Source: Isochrysis galbana (Eukaryota; Haptophyta; Isochrysidales; Isochrysidaceae). Taken from it: DNA of 64,000 nucleotides. Below the pieces are notes generated by a model. That model had not been told where the DNA came from and searched no databases. It saw only the letters and a list, made by a program, of their open reading frames with translations. Below are positions 1-10,904 of this stretch, in pieces. Numbering within the stretch: the first letter of the stretch is position 1; each line of letters starts with the position of its first letter. Position numbers and translations under genes: made by a program. The stretch spans positions 3,786,821 through 3,850,820 of the forward strand of contig CM030931.1 in NCBI GenBank assembly GCA_018136815.1, read 5' to 3'.

Positions 1-2376
1 AGCCGTGAAAAATGGCAACCATGTGCCGCGTGGGGTCGCCCTCACCCTGACCACGCGGTACCCAGCAAAAGACGGAGGAAAGGCTCATGTTGATGGCGCT
101 ACGCCTCGCACCCCCCGCCAACGAGTCAATGAGGACGAAGCCAGGCTCGGCACCGCCGCCACCTTTGCCGTCGCCACCATACAACCGGAAGATCTGCGTG
201 CGCGCGCCACCGTGCCCGTGGTGCCCGCCGAACCACAGTAGGGTCGAGCGCCGTCGGTGCAGCTCATGTCTGTCAAAGTGAGGCGAGTGGGGTGACGATT
301 GGCGCATCATGTCACACGACGGCTGGTCGGCGTGCGAGCCCCCGCCCGAAAGGAGCAGCAGCTGCGGGAGAGCGATGTCGACGCCTCGCATGAAGGACAC
401 AGGAGGCGTCGTGCCGCCGTTGAATTGCAGCCCGAGCCAGCGCCGCGCGCGCGAGTCGGGTCTGAGGTCATCGGGAAGCTCACAGCTGCGAGCGGCCAGC
501 ACTGCCGTCGGCTTCATGACTCCACGCCCAAAGAGGCCGCGCAGGAGCGGCCGGCCCAACACGTTGAAGCGCCACTCGGTCGCCTCACCGAGCAGGTGGA
601 CGAGCTCGGCAAGAGCGCGCTGCCGGTGCGTGACCGTCTTCCCACCGGCACGTCCACTACTGCCCTCGGCGAGCCGCAGCAGTGCGTCCAGCCGCGCGTC
701 AGCGTCAGGGCTGGCGAGCAGCCCAGGCGGTTGCGGATCCCATGGCACGCCGCAATCAAGGTCCGCAAGGTGGGAGCCAGTGCGAGCCAAGGCCGCCGCA
801 GGCTGCTGTTCTGAGGGCGAGCCCGGGTCATGGCCACCGAGCACTCCTGCTCTTGTACGAGCCGCCCACTCCCTGGTAAGTCCGAGCGCGTACGGCTCGT
901 GCGCAATGGCCGGCCACTCCTCCCGATCGTCATCCGAGTAGGAGAGCTGAAACGAGTCCATCGCCCCGCGCTCCGTTAGCAGGCACATCATGTGGCGCGC
1001 GAGACCTGGCAGTGGCGCCAATGTGAAATTCGAGAGCTGGCCCGACGGCGCGGTGGCGCTGGCAGCGAAGCGCGCGCCCGCCAAGGCCGCGCCGGGAGAG
1101 CCCGCCAGCTTCCACAGCGGCGAGCGCTCGCGCGCGTACCACAGCCGCGCGAGCAGCCGGTGGCCATCGATCACGAGCGGTGGCCCCGGCATGTAGACAA
1201 AGTCGGCGCGCTGAATATCGGCGGTTCGGTGGACTGAGCCGCGGAAGCGCGCGTGCAGCCTATCCTCAAATTGGCGCGCAAAGTCGACGCCGAAGCGGTA
1301 GACCGGCGGCAGGTCAAGCACATAAACGCGCGGGCGGGCCGATTGCAGCCCTGACCTGCGACCCCGCTGCTTGAGCCCGAGCGCACCGACCAACCTCGGG
1401 GCGCGCTCAGCGACCTCGGGCCGACCGGAGGCGCCCATTTGGATCGCGCAGTCCAGCCCCCAAAACCCGTCATCGCACTTGCAGAAGCCCTGCCAGTCAC
1501 AAACGCCGCGGCCGGAGCATTCACCCGGACAGGCGGGGCCCCAATGCGGCGCCCCACCTACTGCGGGATCGGCCGGGCGGCTGTGAGGTCTCGCACGTGG
1601 GTGCTCGCCCTCGCACATGGGCCCGCCAAAGCCGGCGCCTCGAAGCAACCCGCCGGCCACGAAGCAGCCGCACTGCGCCCGACCGTGCACGAGCTCACAC
1701 CAGCCGCGCCCGCCGCAGCTACGCGCGCAGCTCGAGAGCGGCACGAGCGGCACGAGAGGTGGGCGCCGCTCAGGTCCAAGCAGAGGCTCGACCTCGCTCA
1801 GAAGTAGAGGACCGAACTCTGGCTTGGTGACGAGGGCGGCGATGCGCGCACGCTGCTCGCGGATCGGCCGTAGCGCCGCCGCGACGTGCGCATGCTCGGC
1901 GTCCATCGGCCTGCGCTGCAGGGTGGGTGTTTGTCCCAGTTTGAGCGCATCGTGCGCCGCGCCAAACGAGAGCCTGCGCCACACTGTAAAGTTGGGCTGA
2001 GCCAATGCGCTGGCCAGCGTCGCGCCGGGCCCCATTTCAGCCAGTGAGATGCAGTCGACCTGCCACGACCTCATGCCCTGCAACCTCGAGCGCTCGAGCA
2101 TCCATGGCGTCGCCAGCCATTCTGCGAGGCACTCGCACGGTATCGGACCAAGCGAGGCGTGCTCGCTCCACCTGCCTCGGCCCGCACCGTTATGCCAGGC
2201 GTGCAGCGCCCACGAGCGGATTGGAATGGCGTGGTGCTCCGAGATGGCACACGAAGCGGTGTGCCACACCTCGCAGCCCTCTCCGCTCCAGCCGAGAGGG
2301 CAGGAGCAGCCGCCGCTCGCGCGGTCACAGACGCCGACGCGAGCGCAGCCAGTGGTGCGGCAGTCGTACGGCATCC
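1..2376 (-). CDS. EGF-repeat exostosin-family (GT47) glycosyltransferase, partial
   Basis: An uninterrupted minus-strand frame runs from a splice acceptor at 2377-2378 (pyrimidine tract then AAG) to the window edge; about 790 residues are visible. Three EGF-like modules occur: residues ~4-33 (...GVCDRASGGCSCPLGWSG), ~215-255 (SCGGRGWCELVHG...CGC) and ~284-315 (CPGECSGRGVCDWQGFCKC). The exostosin catalytic region follows, with RVYVLDLPP at ~352, FVYMPGPP at ~395, GVDIALPQ at ~668, LLWFGG at ~715 and SVFCWVPRGQGEGD at ~770, which matches the usual order of GT47 landmarks. GT47 proteins are Golgi type II enzymes that transfer sugars onto glycans or wall polysaccharides; the EGF plus GT47 combination is common in algae. 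The N-terminal exon or exons (signal anchor) lie upstream and are not resolved, and the C terminus is beyond position 1. An ATG sits two bases into the exon but splicing from upstream is more likely. The sugar specificity cannot be told. Confidence 0.85.
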
Positions 2377-3085
2377 CTTGGAGAGAGGGAGGGGTGGGGG
2401 GGGGGGGGAGGGGGGAGCTGTAGGCGGGGAGGGAAGAGGGGAGGGGGTGGGGGGAAAGGCAGAGGAGGGAGAAAGGGAGGGGGAAAGGGAGGGCGACGGG
2501 AAGCGCGTGGGGGTGGCGGGAGAAGGGGGGATCCCTGTTCGCGCGAGAGAGCGGAGCGCGGGAAACCGACAGATGAGAGGTTTGAGTTGGGTGGAGGATC
2601 TTCCCACGTCTTCTTGCTTTGCTTGGTTGCCTCCGCCCTCTCTCGTCTCGGAGGGGGGAGGCGTGGGGGGGAAGGGGGTAGAGGCGGTGGAGGAGGGGGA
2701 GGTGGCGGTGGAGGTGGCGGTGGAGGAGGGGGTGGAGGCGGTGGAGGCGGTGGAGGAGGGAGGAGGGAGTGGAGGAGACAGTGGCGGAGACGGTGGCGGC
2801 GGTGACGGTGTGGTGGTGGAGAAGGTAGAACGTGGAGGCGGAGAGGAGGAGAGGGAGAGGAGGGTGGAGGGTGGGGGCGGGGAGGGTTGGAGGTGGAGGC
2901 AGGGGGAGTGGACGAGTGGACGAAGGGGTACCGAAACGGGGGATCAAGGAATGTCAAGGGTCAAGGGTCAAGCACAAGCAAGGGGTAATAGGAGACTAAG
3001 AGATAGCTATCCACGGCACCCCCGGGGGAGAGGAGAGGCTGCAACCTCAGGTTTGGTTATTTTTTTACAGATGCCCCCGTAAAAA
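2377..3085. other. GGA/GGT-rich low-complexity stretch, probable intron of the GT47 gene
   Basis: This is a strongly purine-rich plus strand (pyrimidine-rich on the coding minus strand). It includes a GGTGGAGGC array at about 2690-2810 that would encode only poly-Pro or poly-Gly in the open frames. It abuts the GT47 splice acceptor, so it most likely is intronic. No convincing upstream exon was found. Confidence 0.5.
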
Positions 3086-3140
3086 ATGTATATAAAAATT
3101 CCATCCCCCCCCCCCCCCGTACTCCGCCCCCTCCCTTCTC

Positions 3141-3932
3141 TTGTTCGCCTCTCGCGCTCATGTCCCTCCTCCGTCCAATGGACAGTGCACCGGAGCTCGA
3201 GGCGGAGTGCGCCCTTGCTTGCGCTCGCGCGCATGCACCAGGGCCCCTGGTGCTCATCGAGCGTCATGGGATGTCTGCACATGCGCACGCCTCCCGTCAT
3301 GCTGGCAGAAACCCAGCGCTGCTGCTTGTGTAAGTTTGCAACAATGCATGATCTCAGGGCACACGCTGCGGCCGAGGCCGAGAACACGCACCGCGCAGTG
3401 GTGCGCGCAATCGATCGACAGCCTTCAGAGCGCGCAATCAAGGCTTGGCTGGGCTGCGATCGTCTCATCAGGGGCCTACATGAGGCCGACGCTCAATGCG
3501 CCACCGATGCCGACCGCCGGCCAATTGCAATGGCTGTGCGTCTCCCTCAACCTCAAGGGCCGTGTGCCAAGGCGCTGGACCCGCGCCGCCTTCGCACGTC
3601 GTGAAGAGTCTCGTCGATCGGCCCTGTGCCGGCTGCAGACTCGACTTGCCGCGGTGGCTGAGAGCGGCGTGCCAAGTGTCTACGCTGAGGCGATGCAGAG
3701 CGTGTTGTGGAACCTCACTCTCGATGAGGTCCTCGCGCTCCGATGCGCCTCCTCGGCTCACTGCTGGCTCGTAGATGCCACACCCGTAGGCTGTATGCTG
3801 CGCATTGCCGCAGTCCCTTCCCAACAAGGCGCGTTCTGGCGTTCTCTCCTTTGTGCGGCGTTGGCGCCGCCCTGGGAGGGCACTCTAATTGCGCAACAGC
3901 TCATGTGCCACCTTGGATGGCCTCCTGGCTGA
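3141..3932 (+). CDS. Unrecognised 263-residue reading frame, possibly decayed mobile element
   Basis: A 263-codon open frame, rich in Cys, Trp and Arg, with no signal peptide and no domain I can name. The part from about residue 120 onward (QWLCVSLNLKGRVPRRW, then SAHCWLVDATPVG) loosely recalls the spacing between an RT C-terminus and an RNase H start, but no diagnostic catalytic motif is present. An overlapping frame at 3086-3604 contains CCLCKFATMHDLRAH, reminiscent of a zinc finger. The surrounding sequence up to 4330 is repeat-like, including a duplicated CTGAAAAAGTTTTG at about 3929 and 4058. It may be chance coding in GC-rich DNA. Confidence 0.2.
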   Translation: MFASRAHVPPPSNGQCTGARGGVRPCLRSRACTRAPGAHRASWDVCTCARLPSCWQKPSAAACVSLQQCMISGHTLRPRPRTRTAQWCAQSIDSLQSAQSRLGWAAIVSSGAYMRPTLNAPPMPTAGQLQWLCVSLNLKGRVPRRWTRAAFARREESRRSALCRLQTRLAAVAESGVPSVYAEAMQSVLWNLTLDEVLALRCASSAHCWLVDATPVGCMLRIAAVPSQQGAFWRSLLCAALAPPWEGTLIAQQLMCHLGWPPG

Positions 3933-4158
3933 AAAAGTTTTGTGGGGGGTGGGATGGGGTGCATGTGGCCGACGCCGCCAGTGCCGCGTAACAGGAGCGT
4001 CTGTCAGTTTTGGTTGGTACCGCCGGTGGTGCCTTGCGCGTGCACGGCCGATGTGGCTCTGAAAAAGTTTTGGAGCGAGAAGGCGATGCCAACACGACGA
4101 ACACTTGGTGCTGAGCACGCACGTCTCCTGGCATGACCCACAACCGAGGTTAGAGGAT

Positions 4159-4317
4159 GAGATGGTAGCCACCAAAGATGTCTCCATTCTAGCCTCGCTG
4201 AGGAGCAACTATGTGTGGCTCTTCAGCGAGAAGAGAGAAGAGTTCGCAGGGAGCCGAGCCTCTCCTTCTCTCCTTGACGCGCTAATGCAGCGGCAGGCAG
4301 ATACCTTCGAACCATAG
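4159..4317 (+). pseudogene. Fragment of family-X element ORF (ILASLR..YVWLF motif)
   Basis: The short frame reads SILASLRSNYVWLFSEKREE and then a stop at 4317. The same motif (AILASLRRYYVWLFKEK) is found on the minus strand at about 49080-49140. In both places the frame ends shortly before a copy of the dispersed 3'-end repeat (here 4390-4590). This looks like the eroded C-terminus of an ORF carried by one repeat family. The product's function is unknown. Confidence 0.4.
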
Positions 4318-4374
4318 GTCGGTCTTGGACAAACCCATAGGACACTCGGAAATATAACCAGGGCGATACGCCAA

Positions 4375-4590
4375 ATGGCTAAGGGCTAAGGGCAAATCCA
4401 CGGGGCTTCTCTCCAACTCCTGGCCGAAGCAGCGCGCGCGGCCTCCCCGGAACCAGCTTCTCCGCTAAAGAGGGAACTGGGGAAGGGGAAGGGGGTTGTT
4501 AGGGGTTAAGGTTGGGTAGTAGGGAGGTCCACGAGCACACTGCCTCATGCCGCATGCGTAGCGGGGATTTTAAAGAAGATTTTTTTCTAT
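4375..4590 (+). repeat. Dispersed family-X 3'-end repeat, copy 1
   Basis: This begins near CTTCTCTCCAACTCCTGG, continues through CGCGCGCGGCCTCCCC, AGGGAACTGGGGAAGGGG, a TAGGGAGGT motif and CACACTGCCTCATGCCG, and ends in TTTAAAGAAGATTTTTTT. Near-identical copies occur at about 34490-34630, 40310-40530 and 51745-51950 (+), with diverged copies at about 42860-43040 and 48955-49035 (-). A constant end with a T-run suggests the terminal part (LTR or 3' end) of a mobile element. Confidence 0.7.
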
Positions 4591-4669
4591 CCGCCTCTTA
4601 AGAGTTAGAATGGTGGTTTTCTTTTTGTCCTCGAGGAGGAATCCTTCTTGATCATCCTCCTGTGATTCG

Positions 4670-4975
4670 CTCTCTTCACACCTCTCTCTCTCTCCCTCTC
4701 TTACTCTCCCCCCCTCTCCCCTTCCCTCTCTCTCTCTCTCCTAGGAGCAGGAGGAGAAGGAGGAAATAATATAGAGAGAGAGGGAGTAAACTACTCCGCG
4801 CCGCCGCCTACCCACCTTTTCTTCTTCCTCTCTTCTTACTCTCTCTACTCTAATTCTCTCTCCTTCCCTTCGTCTTCACAAGATCTCTCTCCCCCTTTTC
4901 CTATCACATATCCTCTCTCTTTCCCTTTCTTCTCCCCTTCCTTCCCCTTCCCCTCCCCCGCCCCTCTCTCTCGTC
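4670..4975 (+). promoter_or_regulatory. CT-rich 5' region of the membrane-protein gene
   Basis: Almost continuous CT/CCT tracts with only one short purine block (about 4745-4790) reach directly to the ATG at 4976. Similar pyrimidine-rich strands precede the plus-strand genes at 41313 and 46424, so this probably contains the 5' UTR and core promoter. No TATA box is evident. Confidence 0.4.
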
Positions 4976-5936
4976 ATGGCGGCGAGGGCGGCGCCACACT
5001 GGCTGCGCTTCCTCCTCCTCTCTCCCTACTCGTGCTCGGCCGCGCACTACGTGGTGTGGCCATCGGCGCGAGTACCAGCTCCCCGCGCGCCAGCCGCTCT
5101 CCTGTCCACCGCCGTTGACCCTGTCGCTCTCAAGGACTATGGGCAGGCGGCAGTCACGTTCTTCTCCAACATGCGAGTCCCTGCTGCTCTCATCGCTGCA
5201 GCGGCTATAAAGGACGCGTTTGCGCTGCAAAAGGCGCCAGACGACATCAAGCACAGCACAGCCTGGACGGCACTCAGAAATGCATACATCCTACTTCAGA
5301 TGACCGCGTTCACTGCAGAGCTCTCCGTCGTCGTCTTTGCCACCTCCGCCATCGCCAAGCTCACGCTGGCTTCCACCAGGATGGAGATGTCGGCGCCCTC
5401 ACTCACGGAGCTGCTCAGGACGCAGCTCGAGTACGAGTACGTTGGCGTCCAGTGCGATTTCCTCTCAGGCATCCTGTCCTTTCTGCTCGCCTCCGCGCTG
5501 CGGTTCCGCTTTGCGTTGCGCAAATCGCAGTTGCTCTCGCTGACCGGCATGTGGCTCATCATCTACCGGGCGACCATCCTGCTGACCTACTCGAACATAC
5601 ACATGCTTGCGGAGGCTGGCGGTTTCACCGCTCTCTTGCGGCGCCGGGCGACGCTGCAGCTCGAGCTGATGCAACAGAGATTGCTAGCTGGTCCTGGCTC
5701 GCTGCTCTCAGTGTTTGCGTTGGCATATGGGTCAGTGAGCCTTGTGCGCCTCCTTGCGAGATCATTTCTGCAGGTACGTGCACTTCCCGAGTCCACACCG
5801 TGGCGGATCGGCGCAGCTGTGCCGTCCGCCCGAATTGCCCGCTCGCCTCGAATCACCCCCTGCATGCAATCTGTAGGGGAGCGGCGATGGTGGTGATGAC
5901 GAGGAGGGACTAAAGCAAGAGAAAGACAGCTCTTGA
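4976..5936 (+). CDS. Multi-pass membrane protein of unknown function, two exons
   Basis: Exons 4976-5773 and 5877-5936 join in phase 0 across a 103-nt GT-AG intron (donor CAG/GTACGTG, acceptor CTGTAG), giving 285 residues. The N terminus (MAARAAPHWLRFLLLSPYSCSA) is basic and hydrophobic, like a signal or organelle-targeting sequence. Hydrophobic segments follow at about 68-84, 105-130, 162-178, 185-205 and 243-262. The second exon adds only a short acidic tail (GSGDGGDDEEGLKQEKDSS), whose charge and in-frame stop support the intron. Reading on past the donor instead would give a basic tail without similarity to the rest. I do not recognise the family. An endomembrane or plastid membrane location is inferred only from the leader. 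Confidence 0.75.
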
Positions 5937-7674
5937 GGCTGAGAGGGAGATGGGAGATGAGTCCGCACCGATGTGTGAGTGCAGAGGGCGAAACCCCTTT
6001 TGTTACGTTGCTGTGGTTGCTACTTCTCTTGCTTGGACATGACTTGGTAGCAGGTGGGTTGTGTGGCGGCTAGCTAGTGGTCGCATACCGCATGAATTTT
6101 TTTATTTGCATTCACCAGGCAGACAGGGGACCCTGGGGGGCACCCAAGGCCAGCGAGGCACGCGCTAGGTGACGCAGGAGAGGCCAGAGGCTGAGCCCCA
6201 GCCGCTCCACTGCCCCCTGAGCTGCCTCGCTGGCCCTTTGGCTTTTGGTAGCGCCCTCACGACCTCTGAGCTAGCAGGTCAAGGCGCGCGCGCCATGGGC
6301 ACGCGCCGCAAGAGAGGGCGAAGAGCGAAGAGAGAGTGGAGTGTGGGGCAGCTCAGTCAAGGAGCAGTACGTGGAGACTGGGGCAGTGCCCCTGGGCCCT
6401 CTCCTGCCTCTCCCTCGCGCTCGCCTCGCTCGCCCTGGGTGCCCTCCTGGCGGGAATGGTGGTCTGTGGCTCAGTGGCGTGGAGGGGCGTCGCACTACGA
6501 GCAAAGGCCAGTACAGGCGAGTGCGTGCGGCGCGCGGCGCGCGCTCGGCGGGGGTCTGGACCAGAGTGATGTCAGCTCAGCCCCTGCCAGCAGGCGCATG
6601 GGCATGGGTTGAGGTTGGTTGTTGGGCAGGCCCACCAAGCACCCCGGGGGTGTGTGCGATGGAGAGGGGGGGGCGCGAGGCCCCAAGCTAGGCCTCCTAC
6701 TTATAAAAGTAGTTGCAACCTGAGCCCCTAAGTCCTAAGTAGAGCACAAGGGAAGTTGCCGCAAGGTGGGTAGTGAGGGAGAGGAAGGGGGAATGGGCGT
6801 GGCTGCATAAATAAGCGAAACCCAATGCCGCGCGCGAGGCGAGAACATTAACAGGTTTTTTTGGGCCCAAGCATAAGCCATATTGTGCTCAGATGCCCTC
6901 AACGATCAACGATCAACGAGCAAAGTCCGTCCCAGTGTCTAGGACTTGTCCTAGAAAGCGAGGTGTACCTTTATCCGAAATGCCGAATCCAATTGAGATA
7001 AATATTAAATATTAAGCGCAAGCGCTATTGCAGGCAAACCGACCCCGTACCCCCTCGGGCGCGACCGCAAATTCTTTATGGGTCTAGCGTGAGCGCGCGT
7101 GATTGTGACCAAGTGGCGGAGAGGGTCGAATCGCACCATTTCTCGGCGAGGATTTTCGCTGACGGCGGGTGGCGTGTGGCCCCCCCGAAAGTTTCTTATT
7201 GGGCATCGCTCCAAGGTCAAAAAATGCAGCCCTTACTTCTTACTTGGTAGTAGCGTTGAGAACCGCCTCTATTGACTACCCTAGGAATGTCGGCGATGTC
7301 TCTTGCTGCTCTATATCTATCGTAAATCTATCCTACCTTGCTCAGCATCTCCATCGCGGCAGGCGGCGCGGGGCGAGAGGGGGGGGGGGGGGGGGGGAGC
7401 GACGTACGAGCATCCGGGCGGCGAGGCGCGCCGCGTGCGTGGCGTACACTCACACTTCTTTTGATGTCTGGGTCTAGCTGCAAGTCTCCGCGCCGACAAA
7501 GCGCCTTCCGGTGCTCTCCCTTTCGAGGTATGCACGTCCAGCAGGGGGCGGAGGTTTAAGATCCATTGAACATCGTGTGATTGTGTGACAGCGCAATGGA
7601 GAGGGCCTGCGGAATCTTTCTCCGACAAGCAGTCTCCATGCACGGGGAAGGGCGGGGTGACTTGCACGTCTCGA
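5937..7674. other. Intergenic region with one dispersed repeat; no gene seen
   Basis: This holds the 3' flank of the membrane-protein gene, a dispersed repeat at 6110-6300, GC-rich sequence to 6690, and then more AT-rich DNA (6840-7330) with a poly-G tract at about 7380-7398. The open frames here (for example 6169-6612) have no recognisable domains. Confidence 0.5.
6110..6330. repeat. Dispersed repeat (second copy at 18430-18660)
   Basis: The two copies share CAGACAGGGGAC, GGGGGGCACCCAAGGCCAGC, GAGGCACGCGCT, GGCAGGAGAGGCC-like sequence, GACCTCTGAG and a terminal AAGGCGCGCGCCATGGG followed by GAGAGAGTGGAGTGTGG. They lie in the same orientation with small indels. No coding content is evident. 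Confidence 0.65.
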
Positions 7675-9126
7675 CTACTTTGCCACAGACTCTGCAAGCC
7701 GATACCATCCCGCGCCCGCATCCGTCGCCATGGCGATTGCCTCTTCTGCTCTAGCCTTGTACCAGGCGCATGGCTTTCTGTCATTTCCCCACCAGCCATC
7801 ACCATGCCGACATGTGAGATCGAAATGATTTACTTCAGCAGTGTAGTGGCGAGACTCGGGGCCATCTCCCGTCGGCTCGTGCCGAGGTGCTAGGCACGCT
7901 GCAGCAGGCACGACACCGTCGTTGGGTTCATCGAAATGCACCCACTCCTCGAGCGCCTGCATCTCAAAGGAGTTCAATGACCATAGACCAAACGCAGAAA
8001 TGCCACACATGGAACCATTGACTCGCTCTCGCCATCGCTCCAGTTTCTGGAAGGCAGCCTGCTCGGTGAAGAGCGATGCATACGCGGGGCTCACCGTACC
8101 ACTCTCACCGTCGCAGTACCCCTCGCGTCGGGCGAGCTCGCGCAGCACGGGCGTGAGCGGTCGCTCAGGAGGCGGCGGTGGCACACTTGGCGGAGAAGGG
8201 CTCGGCCAATTCGTCAACGGCTGCTCCCGAAGTGGATACGACCGCAATGGCGGCTCCAAAGGTGCCCCGCCCGACGCGTCTGGACTAGAGCCTGGTGGCG
8301 GTGGCGCCGAACTGCCGGACATATCAGGATGGCTGCATAACTCTGGGATGGAGTCTGCGGAGCGCGTTCCTAACCATGGCGCGCCAATGGCGAACCATGA
8401 CATCGCACTTGTGAGCTGGCACAGGCCACGCTCGAGTGCGCCCGCCAGGATCAGGTTGCCCATCGAATGTGCAAAGATGAGCACACACGGCTCAGCCATC
8501 CACACAGCGGAATGCTCAACCCACACATACGCTGCCCTCTCGATGAGGTCGCAGACCCTGCTCTGCAGTCCTTGATCGTCCCACCCCACCTGTGAGAAGA
8601 AGAGAAAACCCGCACGCGTCACGCTAGTGAGCACGGGTGGGCGGTGGGCTGGGCCAAGAATGACGGTGGCAGATCAGCGGCTCACATGAAGTGTGTCCTC
8701 GATCATGAAAATCGACCTGGAGCACTGCTCGTCGAGCAGCGCCTCGACCGGCCCCCAGTAGCTCGGGTCCGTATCTTGCGGCGGCAGCGAGACGCCATTG
8801 CCCGCGCCGTGGAGGAAGAGGCATGAGCAGAGCGGCGGCGGTCGTGAGAAGAAGAAGAAGAGGGTGGGAGGCAGCACACGACGCAGCACCCGCCATACCA
8901 AGAGCGCCGCTCCCAGGAGGAGGAGGAGCCCCAGCCGGCTCGAGCGGCGGGGCTCCGCATGCAAAGCGATGTAGTACGCCAGCTCTGTGTGCTCTGCGGG
9001 GGCGGACGGCGAGGGAGGAGAGGAAGGGAAAGGGAGGGGGATAGGGGTGTGTTGGGAGTGGGGGGGGGGGAGGGGGTAGTGGAGTGGAGACGGAGAGGAA
9101 GGCTCGCGGCGGTTGGGGAGAGGCAC
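7675..9126 (-). CDS. Alpha/beta-hydrolase fold protein with N-terminal membrane segment
   Basis: Exon 1 is 9126-8686 and exon 2 is 8589-7675, joined in phase 0 across a 96-nt GT-AG intron (acceptor TTCTTCTCACAG), for about 451 residues. A hydrophobic anchor (LGLLLLLGAALLVWRVL) precedes CLFLHGAGNG, the oxyanion-loop strand of the fold. FAHSMGN at about Ser189 is the nucleophile elbow, and EVNHFDLTCRHGDG near His402 is a candidate catalytic His. A proline/serine-rich insertion (about 255-315) interrupts the fold. The pattern resembles lipase or acyltransferase-like hydrolases known from other protists; the substrate is unknown. The start at 9126 is the first Met of the frame, but the proline-rich N terminus before the anchor may be partly 5' UTR or an unrecognised intron. 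Confidence 0.72.
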
Positions 9127-9492
9127 AGGGGTTGGAGGGAAGGGGGGGGGCGTGTGTTGGGAAGCGCGCGAGAGAGAGTGGGGAGGGAGTCTCTCTCTCT
9201 ACAAGAAGGAGAGAGTTTAACGTATTCCCTGTAAATCGAGAAAAGAGGAGAGAGAGAGGGAGAGAGAGGTGAAGAAGACAGAACAAACCTCTCTAGCCGA
9301 GGACGCGGAGAAGTACGTGATTCTACGCGCGGTAGTAGCGAATAATCTGAAGGATGGGTGGGGAGGAGAGTATGCGCGAGCCGAGCGAGAGAGGGAGCGA
9401 GAGGGGCGGGAATACATCAGAGAGAAGTAGAAAGTATAAAGTACTTCCGGCAGTCGAGACGGCCACCCTCTCCATCTTCCGCAGAGGAGGTT
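9127..9492. other. GA-rich flank; no gene seen
   Basis: Purine-rich simple sequence (GGGAGAGAG tracts) upstream of the hydrolase gene on its template side. On the coding minus strand it is a CT-rich 5' region like those ahead of other genes here. Confidence 0.4.
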
Positions 9493-9640
9493 TATAAATG
9501 TTACCCCCCAGGAGCCAACGCCCCCCAGGAGCTCCCGGGGGTCCCCAGGAGCTATCGGGGGGAAATTTTCTCCCGATCGCCAACAGCCCCACCGAGAGCT
9601 ATCGGGGGACCGAGAAAATCCCCCGAGAGCTGTTGGGAGA
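9493..9640. repeat. Left arm of a ~150-bp inverted repeat (foldback element)
   Basis: The sequence from TTACCCCCCAGGAGCCAACG through AGCTGTTGGGAGAT is matched almost base for base by the reverse complement of 10905-11058. Differences are few substitutions, mostly in C/G runs. The arms enclose about 1.26 kb. Confidence 0.85.
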
Positions 9641-9830
9641 TTTTACGTCCCCCGGGGAGCTATCGCGTTTTAAGGTCGGCCCCCAATAGCTATTGGGGGC
9701 GAAAGGCGGCCCCCGATAGCTATTGGGGGGAAAAGGACGGGCGCCGATAGCTATTGGGGGAAAACGACGGGCGCCGATAGCTATCGGGGGGCTGTCCTCG
9801 AGCCCCCAGGCGCTATTCCCCCCCGTAAGC
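9600..9830. repeat. Array of short CCCC(G/A)ATAGCTATYGGGG palindromes
   Basis: At least five consecutive units of a 16-20 bp self-complementary motif centred on TAGCTA occur at roughly 32-36 bp spacing, for example CCCCAATAGCTATTGGGG at about 9680. Spacers vary (GCGAAAGGCGG, GAAAAGGACGGGCG and similar). Degenerate units extend into both inverted-repeat arms. Confidence 0.85.
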
Positions 9831-10031
9831 TGTCAAGGGTGCCTGTCCCGTTTCGCTGGCAGTCACCTCGTACTCTGTCTCTGTTCATACCTCAATCTTA
9901 CGGTGCTGTTACGATGAATCTTATGGTCGTTCTTGTGGCGGTGCCTTGCGACTTTTCGACACTACAACGAGACTCTCGTCGGTGAGAGTATCGAGGTAAG
10001 GGTGTTTATGGAAGAAAACGCTGGCAGCAAC

Positions 10032-10244
10032 TCACCCAGTAAATCCTTTCTTCTTCTTCATATCGCACTCTGACGGATCCGAGGTTACCACTGCCTCGGA
10101 TGGGAACGGAGGGAACGGAAGGGAAGCGGCGAGAGGCGCGGCGGAAGTTGGGGAGTGGCCAATGACGGGCTGGACCACCTCCTCAGCAGAGAAAGGCGGG
10201 AGGACGGGCCTGGGCGAGGGCGAGCGCGACGACGGAGCGGACAT
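10032..10244 (-). pseudogene. Gag-like leader ORF (MSAPSSRSPSP family)
   Basis: The frame starts MSAPSSRSPSPRPVLPPF and is preceded on the minus strand by repetitive TCTCGT/CTCGTC sequence. Related starts occur at about 23711 (MSAPSSRSPSPLPAIHPP) and at about 43723 (MSFSPPSSPSLKPACPP, next to an LTR-like repeat). The recurring context suggests the N-terminus of a retroelement gag-type protein. No zinc knuckle or other marker domain is visible. Confidence 0.35.
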
Positions 10245-10734
10245 GGCTGGGCGGATCGGGATGGATAGGCTGGGGCTGAGGGATTGGAGAGGTTTGGTAT
10301 TGAGGTAGTGTTGAGAACGAGGGACGAGAACGGGGACGAGAACGAGGACGAGAGCGACGAACGAAGAACGACAGCCGACAGACGGCTAGAGGCCGATGGA
10401 CCGACGAGATGACACTACACTCACATCAACACTCTCCACACTAACGTATCCCTATCACGGAACGCACAGGAACCCGCTGGCAGATCGAACAAGCCCACCA
10501 CCTTTGGCTCTCACCGACGCTTGCCGCTCCTCCAGCCGCCACCTGACCTGCACCTGGCTGCTCAGCGCACCGCCCCTGTTCTCGCCATCTGAGCCGCCGC
10601 CGCCCACCATCTATTTCCGCCGTCCTCCCCTTCCTTCCCCCACCCACTGAGGTTGCGGCTGAGACGAACGGCGCTGTCGCGCGCACCCTACCGCTGCTTC
10701 CCGAGAGAGGGAGGGAGGGGGGGGGGGGGGAGAG

Positions 10735-10762
10735 GGGGGGGGGGGAGAGAGAGAGAGAGGGA

Positions 10763-10832
<70 letters not shown>
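10735..10832. repeat. GA microsatellite
   Basis: About 90 bp of near-pure GA dinucleotides flanked by G-runs, inside the foldback element. Confidence 0.9.
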
Positions 10833-10834
<2 letters not shown>

Positions 10835-10904
10835 CCCCCGTTTGCTCTCGGGGGATTTCCTTTCCCCCCGATAGCTACTGGGGGATCCGCTTACGGCACC
10901 CCCC

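Noticed and set aside
2005-3082. Gly/Arg-rich frames of 266 and 307 codons on the plus strand
   Set aside because: Partly antisense to the GT47 exon and partly simple GGA/GGT repeats.
7700-8600. Plus-strand 217-codon frame
   Set aside because: Antisense of the alpha/beta-hydrolase exon, which has the HSMGN motif and a proper intron.
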